The position numbers and the translations under genes were made by a program. Shown here one piece after another: positions 8,220 through 15,551 of a DNA stretch of 64,000 bases. The notes below the pieces were generated by a model. It made no database searches. It worked only from the letters and a program-made list of their open reading frames with translations, and was not told where the DNA came from. The DNA is from Schlegelella_A sp038241255 (GTDB taxonomy: Bacteria > Pseudomonadota > Gammaproteobacteria > Burkholderiales > Burkholderiaceae_C): assembly GCA_038241255.1 (NCBI GenBank), contig JBBRFW010000004.1, positions 35,742 to 99,741 of the forward strand. The letters are read 5' to 3'. Numbering within the stretch: position 1 is the stretch's first letter; each line of letters begins with the position of its first letter.

Positions 8220-10162
8220 GCGGCCCGGCAGACGGCCGCGAAGGTCGGCACGTCGACGATCTCGAGCGTCGCCGCGACCTTGCCGGTGCGTCCGTCCTCG
8301 AACTTCACCGCCGTCTCGACGAACTGCTCGCTCTTGCCGCCGTAGAGCGCGTCGACGAGCAGTTGGTAGCGCTCGGCGATGAAGCCGCGCCGGACCTTCC
8401 TGGTTCGTGTCAGCTCGCCGTCGTCAGCGTCGAGCTCCTTGTGCAGAACGAGAAAGCGGCTGATCTGGCTACCGGCGAGGCGCTCGTCGGCGGCGAGGTC
8501 GGCATTGACTTTCTCGACGCACTCGCGCACGAGGATCAGCACCGCCGGCTTTTGCGCCAGATCGGCGTAGCTGCCGTACGGGAGGTTGCGCTTCTCGGCC
8601 CAGTTGCCGACCGCCTCGATGTCGATGTTGACGAAGGCGCAGACCTTGTCGCGCTTGTCGCCGAACGCCACCGCCTCCTTGATGTACGGAAAGAACTTGA
8701 GCTTGTTCTCGACGTACTTGGGCGCGAACAGTGCACCGTCGTTGGCGCCGCCGGTGATCCGGCCGACGTCCTTGGCGCGATCGATGATCTTCAGGTGGCC
8801 GGCGGCGTCGATGAAGCCGGCGTCTCCGGTGCGGTACCAGCCGTCGGCACCGAGCACCTCGGCGGTGGCGGCGGGGTCCTTGTAGTAGCCCTTGAGCAGC
8901 CCGGGCGAGCGAACGAGCACCTCGCCCGACTCCGACACCTTGATCTCGACGCCTTCGATCGGCACTCCGACCGTGTCCGCGCGCGCCTCGTGGTCGGGCT
9001 GCAGGCAGACGAAGACCGCGGTCTCGGTCGAGCCGTACAGCTGCTTCAGGTTGATGCCGAGCGAGCGGTAGAACGTGAACAGGTCCGGGCCGATCGCCTC
9101 GCCCGCCGTGTAGGCGATGCGCACACGCGATAGGCCCAGGGTGTTGCGCAGCGGCGCGTAGACGAGCAGGTTTCCGAGCGCCCAGCCGAGACGGTCGGGG
9201 AGAGAGAGCGCCCGGCCGTCCATGCGCGCTGGGCCGACTCGACGCGCCAGCGCCATGAACCGATCGAACAGCCACCGCTTCGGCCGCGACGCGTCCTCCA
9301 TGCGGATCATCACGCTCGTGAGCAGGCCCTCGAAGACGCGTGGCGGCGCGAAGTAGTAGGTCGGGCCGATCTCCTTCAGGTCGAGCATCACCGTGCTCGC
9401 CGATTCGGGGCAGTTGACGACGTAGCCGCAGACGAGCCATTGCGCGTACGAGAAGATGTTCTGGCCGATCCACGCCGGCGGCAAGTACGCGAGCACCTCG
9501 TCGTGGTCGGTCAGCTTGTCGAAGCGCGCGCCGGCGCGGGCGCGATCGATCAGCGTGTCGTGAGTGTGGACGACGCCCTTCGGGTTGCCGGTCGTGCCCG
9601 AGGTGAAGAACATCGCAGCCACGTCGTCGGGCGTGGCCCCGGCGATCTCGCGCTCGAGGAAGCCCGCGTGCGCCGTCGCGTACGTGCGGCCGGCGGCGAC
9701 GAGGGCGTCGAGCGAGTCGAGGCCAGGCTCGCTGTAGTGGCGCAGGCCGCGCGGATCGTCGAACCAGATGCGGGCAAGCTGCGGGCACTGGCGGCGCACC
9801 TCGATCAGCTTGTCGACCTGCTCCTGGTCTTCCACCACGGCGAAGGCGACGTCGGCATTGGCGATCGGGAAGGCGAACTCCGTGGCGGCCGCGTCCTGGT
9901 AGAGCGGCACCGGGATCGCGCCGAGCGACTGCGCCGCCAGCATCGAGGCGTAGAGACGCGGCCGGTTCTCGCCGATCACGACCAGGTGCTGGCCGCGTCT
10001 GAGGCCCGCCTCGGCCAGGCCGCCGGCGAGCGACTCCACCAGCTCGGCGAGGGCGCGCCAGCTCAACGTCTGCCAGATTCCGAACTCCTTCTCGCGCAGC
10101 GCCGGCTTGTTGGGGCGCGCCGCGGCGTGGTCGAGCAGGAGTCGCGGGAAGGTCGTCTGCAC
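8216..10162 (-). CDS. AMP-dependent long-chain acyl-CoA synthetase-like ligase
   Basis: This 648-residue adenylate-forming enzyme converts a carboxylic acid, ATP and CoA to acyl-CoA. The ATP loop is TSGTTGNPKG near residue 185, with YGSTETAVF near 375 and the WYRTGDAGFID hinge region near 440. The C-terminal lysine region TRTRKVRRGF is of the long-chain FadD/FAA type. It is the first gene of the operon, starting with GTG at 10162 and no strong Shine-Dalgarno. Its place before livG couples uptake to activation. Whether the substrate is a fatty or an aromatic acid is undecided. Confidence 0.85.
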   Translation of the reverse strand: MQTTFPRLLLDHAAARPNKPALREKEFGIWQTLSWRALAELVESLAGGLAEAGLRRGQHLVVIGENRPRLYASMLAAQSLGAIPVPLYQDAAATEFAFPIANADVAFAVVEDQEQVDKLIEVRRQCPQLARIWFDDPRGLRHYSEPGLDSLDALVAAGRTYATAHAGFLEREIAGATPDDVAAMFFTSGTTGNPKGVVHTHDTLIDRARAGARFDKLTDHDEVLAYLPPAWIGQNIFSYAQWLVCGYVVNCPESASTVMLDLKEIGPTYYFAPPRVFEGLLTSVMIRMEDASRPKRWLFDRFMALARRVGPARMDGRALSLPDRLGWALGNLLVYAPLRNTLGLSRVRIAYTAGEAIGPDLFTFYRSLGINLKQLYGSTETAVFVCLQPDHEARADTVGVPIEGVEIKVSESGEVLVRSPGLLKGYYKDPAATAEVLGADGWYRTGDAGFIDAAGHLKIIDRAKDVGRITGGANDGALFAPKYVENKLKFFPYIKEAVAFGDKRDKVCAFVNIDIEAVGNWAEKRNLPYGSYADLAQKPAVLILVRECVEKVNADLAADERLAGSQISRFLVLHKELDADDGELTRTRKVRRGFIAERYQLLVDALYGGKSEQFVETAVKFEDGRTGKVAATLEIVDVPTFAAVCRAA

Positions 10163-10239
10163 GGTGTGAAGGGGTACGCGGGAAGGTCGCGCGCGGGGCC
10201 GGAAGGGTGCGAGGACTGTAGGAAAAATTTGACGCCCTG

Positions 10240-10257
10240 TTGTCGTTCCGACGACAA
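10240..10257. promoter_or_regulatory. Inverted repeat upstream of the ligase/HAAT operon, operator candidate
   Basis: Seven-base arms TTGTCGT and ACGACAA flank the four bases TCCG. The site lies 78 bases upstream of the first gene of the minus-strand operon, in the 162-base gap after the GTPase-thioesterase gene. No T-run follows on either strand, so it does not look like a terminator. A dimeric repressor site is the simplest reading. I could not place a convincing -35/-10 pair beside it. Confidence 0.4.
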
Positions 10258-10324
10258 ACTACGGGTCATTACCCTCGGGTGTATCCCTGTCCGGCTCGGG
10301 CGCATGCGGCCCGCGGACGCCGCT

Positions 10325-11605
10325 TCAGCCCTTGATGTAGACCGTGCCCGTGAAGCTGGAGATCGCGGTCTGGCCGCCGCCCGCGTCCTCGCGGACGACG
10401 TCGATACGGTAGACGCCGATGCGGCGGCTGCGCTGCACCTCGACCGCGCGTGCCACGAGCGTGTCGCCCGCGGCGACCGCGGCTTGGAAGGTGATGTGCG
10501 CGTCGATACCGGCCGCGACCGGGCCGTGCGAGTTCGAGGCGAGCCCGAAGGCCGAGTCGGCGAGCGCGAAGATCGCGCCGCCATGGGCGCCGCCATTGAA
10601 GTTGAGGTGGCGCGCGTCGACCGTCATGACGACCTCGGCGCGGCCGGGGCCGCCGGCGCGAAAGGCGATGCCCAGCGTAGCGCAAAGCCCGTCCTCGGCG
10701 ACGAGGCCGGCGATGCGTTCGCGCCAGCCATCGTCGTCCAGCGGCTTCGCTACTGCACCTTTAGACGCGGCACGTGTCGATCTTTCGACGGGGGCCAAAC
10801 CCGCCACGGCACCTGCGGCCACGCCTTCTCGTCGGCCGACGCCGCCCGCCTCGCGATGCGCGTCGAGCGACTCAAGCAGCGCCTCGATGCCGGTACGCGC
10901 GACCGCGCTGACGACGACGACGCGCGGTGCCCAGGCTGTCGCGGCGCGGCGCCGAAGCGTCAGCATCTCTCGCATCTCGCGCGCCGTCCGCTCCGCCAGC
11001 GGCAGGTCGCCCTTGCTGACGGCGAGCACGTCGGCGATCTCGAGCGTGCCGGCCTTGATCGCCTGCACGTCGTCGCCGAGGCCGGGCGGGCAGACGACCA
11101 CCCGCGTGTCGGCGAGGGCCACGATCGCCGTCTCCGACTGGCCGGTGCCGACGGTCTCGACGATGACCCGGTCGAAACCGCAGGCGTCGAAGGCGTCCAC
11201 CGCGGCGCGCGCCGCGCGCGCGAGCCCACCGAGCTCGCCGCGCGCGGAGAACGAGCGGATGAAGACGTTCGCGTGCGCCGCGTTCGCGCCCATGCGGATG
11301 CGATCACCGAGGACCGCGCCGCCGCTGATCGGGCTCGACGGGTCGATCGCGATCACCGCGATCGTGCGGCCTTCGGCGAGCCACGCGCCCAGGAGCGCGT
11401 CGACCAGCGTCGACTTGCCGCTGCCCGGCACGCCGGTGACGCCGACGACCCAGGCCCGGCCCGCGCGCTGGGCGAGCATCGCCACGGCGTCGCGCGTGCC
11501 GAAGCTGCCGTCGTCGATGAGCGTGAGCAGGCGCGCGAGCGCGCGCCGGTCGCCGGCGAGCGCCCGCTGGACGAGCGCCGCGGCACGGTCTCGCCCCACC
11601 GTCAC
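10325..11605 (-). CDS. Fusion of a MeaB/ArgK-type GTPase with a PaaI-type hotdog thioesterase
   Basis: Residues 1 to about 265 are a G3E GTPase of the MeaB/ArgK group that protects or reloads B12-dependent acyl-CoA mutases. They show Walker A GVPGSGKST (58-66), IDPSSPISGGAVLGDRIRM, the switch ETVGTGQSE and the base motif SKGD. A low-complexity linker (about 265-295) replaces the C-terminal arm of stand-alone MeaB (about 320-330 residues). Residues 295-426 are a PaaI-type acyl-CoA thioesterase with the active-site block NFNGGAHGGAIFALADSAFG. There is no stop or frame break between the domains. The gene overlaps the mutase large subunit by four bases. Both halves look intact. Confidence 0.88.
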   Translation of the reverse strand: MTVGRDRAAALVQRALAGDRRALARLLTLIDDGSFGTRDAVAMLAQRAGRAWVVGVTGVPGSGKSTLVDALLGAWLAEGRTIAVIAIDPSSPISGGAVLGDRIRMGANAAHANVFIRSFSARGELGGLARAARAAVDAFDACGFDRVIVETVGTGQSETAIVALADTRVVVCPPGLGDDVQAIKAGTLEIADVLAVSKGDLPLAERTAREMREMLTLRRRAATAWAPRVVVVSAVARTGIEALLESLDAHREAGGVGRREGVAAGAVAGLAPVERSTRAASKGAVAKPLDDDGWRERIAGLVAEDGLCATLGIAFRAGGPGRAEVVMTVDARHLNFNGGAHGGAIFALADSAFGLASNSHGPVAAGIDAHITFQAAVAAGDTLVARAVEVQRSRRIGVYRIDVVREDAGGGQTAISSFTGTVYIKG

Positions 11606-13284
11606 ACGATCACGAGGGGCTGGCCGAATCCGAGGTCGCGGCGCAGGCGCGTGCAGATCTCCTCGTTCGTCAGGCCGGCACGCGCGCCGTCGACGACGGC
11701 GCCGAAAACGTTGCCGCTCTCGCTGTCGGCCGCCCGCGTGAGGTCGTCGAGCGCCTTGGCGACCACCGCGCCCGAGCGAGCCGCCTTCGACGCTTGGAAG
11801 TCGTCGAGGTGGCGCCGCATCGCCGCCACATCGGGCCGCTCGACGGGAGGCCGGTTCGCCGCGTCGTCGTCGGCCTGGTACTTGTTGACGCCGACGATCA
11901 CCTGTTCGCCCGACTCGACGCGGCGCTGGAAGCGCATCGCCGAGGCGCCGATCATGCGTTGCACCAGTCCGGTCTCGACGGCCTCGTACATGCCGCCGGC
12001 CTCGTCCACGGTCTTCATGATGGCGACGATCTTCTCTTCGATCGCATCGGTAAGCGATTCGACGTAGAACGAGCCGCCGAGCGGGTCGATCACGTCGGTG
12101 AGGTGCGCTTCCTCGCGCAGGATGTTCTGCGTCGCGACCGCGATGCGGGCGCCGGCCTCGCTGGGGGTCGCGTAGGCTTCGTCGTAGGCGTCGGTGTGAA
12201 GCGACTGCAGGCCGCCGAAGATGCCGGCCATCGCCTGCGCGGTCACGCGCGCGATGTTGTTAAGCGGCTGCTGGCGCGTCAGGTCGACGCCCGAGGTCTG
12301 GGCGTGGAACTTGAACCGCCACGACTTTTCGTCCTTGGCGCCGAGGCGCTCGCGTGCAATCCGGGCCCAAATGCGCCGGCCGGCGCGGAACTTGGCGATC
12401 TCCTCGAAGAAGCTCAGCGAGATGTCGAAGAAGAAGGTGAAGCGCGGCAGGAACTCGTCGGGGTCCATGCCGCGGGCGATGCAGTCCTCGGCGTTCTGCA
12501 CCGCGCTCGAGAGCGTGAACGCCATCGCCTCGGCAGGCGTCGCGCCGGCCTGCTGCATGTGCTGGCCGACCACCGACATCGGGTTCCAGCGGGGCACGAA
12601 CTGTCGGCAGAACGCGATGTGATCCATCAACACGCGCCGGGCGCCCGGCAGCGAGAGCCGGTAAAACATGTGGTTGGCGACGTAGTGCGAGAGGTAGTCG
12701 CTCTGGTTCGAGGTGCCGGTGACGCGCTTCCAGTCCGTGCCGCGCCGCTCGGCGGCCACGAGCATGAACGCGAGCAGCGTAAACGGCGACGGGTCGTTGA
12801 GCGCGCACGAGATCTCGCCGAGGTCGACCCCCTCGAGACAGCGGTCCATGTGGTCGGCGTTGTTGACGACCGCGCCGCAGGTGCCGAGCAGCTCGGGCTC
12901 GACCGAGTCCATGTCGAAGCCGCGGTAGACCGAATTGCACGGGATCAGCGAGACCGCGCTCGCGCCGCGCGCCAGCAGGCCGCGCAGGCGTTCGTTGTAG
13001 TCGGCCGGCGTGCCGAGGCCGACGAGCTGGCGCTGCGTCCAGGTGCGGCCGCGGTGCATGGAGGCGTAGATGCCCCGCGTGTAGTCAGGCTGGCCGGGGT
13101 AGCCGAGCGCCCCGTCGCCGCCGGCCGCGGCGCGATCGGCGCCGGTGTAGAGCGGCTGGATCGGGATGCCGGAGACGTTGGCGATCGCGCAGTCGTCGCC
13201 GACGCCTTCCCTGAATTCACGCTGCCAGCGCTGTTGAGACGGCGTCGTATCGGCGAGGAGATGCGGTTCGATCGGCTTGTTCAT
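11602..13284 (-). CDS. Acyl-CoA mutase large subunit, substrate unassigned (methylmalonyl-CoA mutase family)
   Basis: This 560-residue TIM-barrel subunit of a two-subunit B12-dependent acyl-CoA mutase has the usual length for isobutyryl- and hydroxyisobutyryl-type enzymes. Family blocks are RTWTQRQLVGLGT, YRGFDMDS, GQHMQQAGAT (H243, matching the active-site His of methylmalonyl-CoA mutase), FKFHAQTSGVDLT, GGLQSLHTDAYDEA and DPLGGSFYVE. By hand alignment, the two substrate-selecting positions (Tyr89/Arg207 in Propionibacterium methylmalonyl-CoA mutase) are Leu87 and His206 here. Neither the Tyr/Arg, Phe/Gln nor Ile/Gln pairs of known classes fits, so the substrate is open. It overlaps its small subunit and GTPase partner by four bases each. 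Confidence 0.88.
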   Translation of the reverse strand: MNKPIEPHLLADTTPSQQRWQREFREGVGDDCAIANVSGIPIQPLYTGADRAAAGGDGALGYPGQPDYTRGIYASMHRGRTWTQRQLVGLGTPADYNERLRGLLARGASAVSLIPCNSVYRGFDMDSVEPELLGTCGAVVNNADHMDRCLEGVDLGEISCALNDPSPFTLLAFMLVAAERRGTDWKRVTGTSNQSDYLSHYVANHMFYRLSLPGARRVLMDHIAFCRQFVPRWNPMSVVGQHMQQAGATPAEAMAFTLSSAVQNAEDCIARGMDPDEFLPRFTFFFDISLSFFEEIAKFRAGRRIWARIARERLGAKDEKSWRFKFHAQTSGVDLTRQQPLNNIARVTAQAMAGIFGGLQSLHTDAYDEAYATPSEAGARIAVATQNILREEAHLTDVIDPLGGSFYVESLTDAIEEKIVAIMKTVDEAGGMYEAVETGLVQRMIGASAMRFQRRVESGEQVIVGVNKYQADDDAANRPPVERPDVAAMRRHLDDFQASKAARSGAVVAKALDDLTRAADSESGNVFGAVVDGARAGLTNEEICTRLRRDLGFGQPLVIV

Positions 13285-13727
13285 GTCGAGTTCTCCGCGT
13301 CGGCGCTGGCTCCGGCGCGCCGCGCCTCGCGCGCGTACTCGTGGATGCGGGTGGTGATGTCGTCCATCGTGCTGCCGGGGTGAAACACTTCGCGCACGCC
13401 GGCCTCGAGAAGCCGCTTCTCCTCGTTGTCGGGGACGATGCCGCCGACGATGACGCGCACATTGGCCAGGCCGGCCTCGCGCAGCGCCGTCATCAGCTTG
13501 GGGACGATCAGGTGGTCAGTCGCGAGCGACGAGATGCCGACGACGTCGACGTCTTCTTCCATCGCCAGCTTCACCACCGCGGGAATGCTTTGCCACGGCG
13601 GCGTGTAGATCACCTCCATTCCGGCATCGCGGCAGGCCGCGGCGACGATGCGGCTGCCGCGGTCGTGACCGTCGAGGCCGATCTTGGTGACCAGCACGCG
13701 TGGACGGAAATTCTCGGCGTCGGTCAT
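13281..13727 (-). CDS. Acyl-CoA mutase small (cobalamin-binding) subunit
   Basis: This 148-residue Rossmann-like B12-binding subunit carries the base-off signature IGLDGHDRGS, where His21 is the expected lower cobalt ligand. It continues with the SSLATDHL loop and GGIVPDNEEKRL, which line the nucleotide tail. The start ATG at 13727 is placed by AAGGAG nine bases upstream and overlaps the TetR stop as ATGA; a longer frame runs into tetR and is rejected. It precedes the large subunit with a four-base overlap, so the pair is translationally coupled. Confidence 0.93.
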   Translation of the reverse strand: MTDAENFRPRVLVTKIGLDGHDRGSRIVAAACRDAGMEVIYTPPWQSIPAVVKLAMEEDVDVVGISSLATDHLIVPKLMTALREAGLANVRVIVGGIVPDNEEKRLLEAGVREVFHPGSTMDDITTRIHEYAREARRAGASADAENST

Positions 13728-14359
13728 GCGGTCTCCTTGGCGGCGACGCTCGCCTTCAGCAGGCCGACGAAGCGGCGCGCGATCTTCTCGGGCGTCGCGC
13801 CGCGGCCGGCGCGATACCACGTCTGGCTCCAGTTGAGGGCGCCGACCAGCATCAGACGCAGCATCGTGCGGTCGGTCGGACTCGCCAGCGGCAGCGCCGT
13901 GACAAGGCGCGCGAAGCGCTTCTCGTACGAATCGCGCAGGGCGATCAGCTCGGCCTCGGCGGCGGGCGCGTCACTCGGCCGAACGCGGATGACGACCTGC
14001 GAGTAGTCGGTCTGGTCGAGCAGCGAGACGAGATGGGCGACGCAGCCGGCCTCGAGCCGCTGCCACGGGTCGTCGAGCGGGGCGATGGCAGCGTCGACGG
14101 CGGCTCCGATCCGCCCGATGCCTTCCTTGTAGACGGCGGTGAGCAGCGCTTCCTTGGTCTCGAAATGGCAGTAGAGCGAGCCCGGCAGCATGCCGACCGG
14201 CTCGACGATGTCGCGCACGGTCGCGGCCGCGAAGCCGCGTTGCGCGAATGCTCGCGCGGCCTCGTCGAGCAGGCGCGGCAGCCGGCTCGACGCACGCCTG
14301 GCCGGCACGGCCGGGCGAGGGCGCCGGGATGCGGCGGGGTCGACGGCAGTTGCGCGCAT
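13724..14359 (-). CDS. TetR-family transcriptional regulator of the mutase operon
   Basis: This 211-residue regulator has an N-terminal helix-turn-helix (LLDEAARAFAQRGF, then ATVRDIVEPVGMLPGSLYCHF) and a C-terminal ligand domain near residues 95-205. It is the first gene of the operon with the acyl-CoA mutase and GTPase-thioesterase, so it likely represses its own operon and responds to an acyl-CoA or related ligand (inference). The annotated ATG at 14359 lies at the predicted transcription start, so the message would be leaderless. A GTG near residue 17 is the alternative start and would keep the whole helix-turn-helix. Confidence 0.9.
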   Translation of the reverse strand: MRATAVDPAASRRPRPAVPARRASSRLPRLLDEAARAFAQRGFAAATVRDIVEPVGMLPGSLYCHFETKEALLTAVYKEGIGRIGAAVDAAIAPLDDPWQRLEAGCVAHLVSLLDQTDYSQVVIRVRPSDAPAAEAELIALRDSYEKRFARLVTALPLASPTDRTMLRLMLVGALNWSQTWYRAGRGATPEKIARRFVGLLKASVAAKETA

Positions 14360-14364
14360 GAGTC

Positions 14365-14393
14365 ATTAGAAAGACAAACAATTGTTTGGTCAA
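14365..14393 (-). promoter_or_regulatory. Sigma-70-type promoter with embedded palindromic operator for the tetR-mutase operon
   Basis: Read on the minus strand, TTGACC (14393-14388) and TCTAAT (14370-14365) are separated by exactly 17 bases, with five of six consensus matches each. The spacer holds the perfect 14-base palindrome CAAACAATTGTTTG (14375-14388), which also touches the -35 box. A repressor bound there would block RNA polymerase. The placement fits autoregulation by the adjacent TetR protein. The predicted transcription start (about 14358) coincides with the annotated ATG. Confidence 0.75.
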
Positions 14394-14520
14394 GCGCATT
14401 TGGCAGCGACGTCGATTCGTCAGGGGCACGCGCGACCAGGCGTGGAGAATCGCGCCACCGCGCAGTACGGCGGCGGAAGTTCACCGGCCTCGAAGGACTG
14501 CGCGCCGTGCGTGGCCGCCG

Positions 14521-15426
14521 TCAGCCGCGCGGCGGGTTGCTCACGCCGGAGGCGACATGCCCCGAAGGCACGTGGACCGAGGCGTTCTCGATGTGCCCAG
14601 TCTGGTCGTCGAAGAAGAAGTCGGGCTCGAACTCGCGCAGGAACTCGCCCTTCTGCAGCCCGCCCAGAAACATGGCCTCGTCGATCTCGACATTCCACTC
14701 CATCAGGGTGCGGATCGCGCGCTCGTGCGCCGGGGCGCTGCGTGCGGTGACGAGCGCGGTGCGGACGCGCATGCCGTGGACGCGCTCGTGCTGCAGCCGC
14801 TGCAGGGCCTGCAGGAGCGGCTTGAATGGGCCGGCAGCGAGCGGCGTCTCCGCCTGCGCCCGCTCGTGCGCCTGGAATGCGTCGAGGCCGCTTTCCTGGA
14901 ACACGCGCTCGGCTTCGTCCGAGAACAGCACGGCGTCGCCGTCGAAGGCGATGCGCACTTCCTGCGGGTGCGCGTCGGAAGCGCGTGCAGAGTGCGGGTA
15001 TACGCGCGCTGCCGGCACGCCGACCTCGAGCGCCGAGCGGACGTCGGCTTCGTTCGCCGACAGGAACAGGTTGGCGGCGAGCGGCTTCAGGTAGCGCCAC
15101 GGCGTGCCGCCGCGCGTGAATACGCCGCGCTGGATCGGCATGCCGTAGGCCTGCGCCGAGCGGAACACGCGCATTCCCGAGACTGGATCGTTGCGCGAGA
15201 GGATGACGACCTCGACGCGCTGCGCGGTCGGCTCGTTGAAGGCGAGGAGCTTTTGCACCAGCGAGAACGCGACGCCTGGTTTGGCCGCGCTGTCGATGCG
15301 CTCGAGCTGGAGCTGCATATAGGCGCGGTCGTCGTTGGTTTCGAAATGTTCGTTCTCCTCTTCGAAGTCGAAGAGAGCCCTGGACGAGATCGCCACGACG
15401 AGTTGACCGGCGAGGGAGGCGGCCAT
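14521..15426 (-). CDS. 5'-nucleotidase (cytosolic NT5C1-like family)
   Basis: This 301-residue soluble protein resembles the bacterial members of the cytosolic 5'-nucleotidase group, which dephosphorylate nucleoside monophosphates. Supporting blocks are the N-terminal LVVAISSRALFDFEEEN, the loop VEVVILSRNDPVSGMRVF, RIAFDGDAVLFSDEAE (haloacid-dehalogenase-like Asp motif) and the C-terminal FLGGLQKGEFL followed by FEPDFFFDDQ. The ATG at 15426 starts just before the conserved strand; a longer frame would run through the intergenic repeat at 15467-15535 and is rejected. It stands apart from the tetR operon by 161 bases. Confidence 0.85.
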   Translation of the reverse strand: MAASLAGQLVVAISSRALFDFEEENEHFETNDDRAYMQLQLERIDSAAKPGVAFSLVQKLLAFNEPTAQRVEVVILSRNDPVSGMRVFRSAQAYGMPIQRGVFTRGGTPWRYLKPLAANLFLSANEADVRSALEVGVPAARVYPHSARASDAHPQEVRIAFDGDAVLFSDEAERVFQESGLDAFQAHERAQAETPLAAGPFKPLLQALQRLQHERVHGMRVRTALVTARSAPAHERAIRTLMEWNVEIDEAMFLGGLQKGEFLREFEPDFFFDDQTGHIENASVHVPSGHVASGVSNPPRG

Positions 15427-15466
15427 GGGGCGATGATACGAGGCGACTAGCGCGTCACGGTCTCCG

Positions 15467-15535
15467 GACTGGATTGCTCCCTCCCCGTTTCGCTCCCCTC
15501 CCTCCGAGAGGGCGGGGCGGACTCCCTCGAAGTCC
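15467..15535 (-). repeat. Dispersed double-hairpin repeat, copy 3 (inverted)
   Basis: On the minus strand this copy has a first hairpin pairing GGACT with AGTCC. Then comes the conserved core CCCTCTCGGAGGGAGG, GAGCGAAACGGGGAGGGAGCA and finally ATCCAGTC, matching copies at 3901-3969 and 25801-25870 base for base over most of the core. It fills the 125-base gap between gspF and the 5'-nucleotidase gene, both on the minus strand. The first hairpin keeps its pairing with different bases, which suggests selection on structure. Confidence 0.75.
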
Positions 15536-15551
15536 ATTGCGAGAGCCCGCG

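Noticed and set aside
9440..12067. 875-codon plus-strand open frame across the ligase and GTPase genes
   Set aside because: It spans an intergenic gap and two unrelated minus-strand genes and has no domain features.
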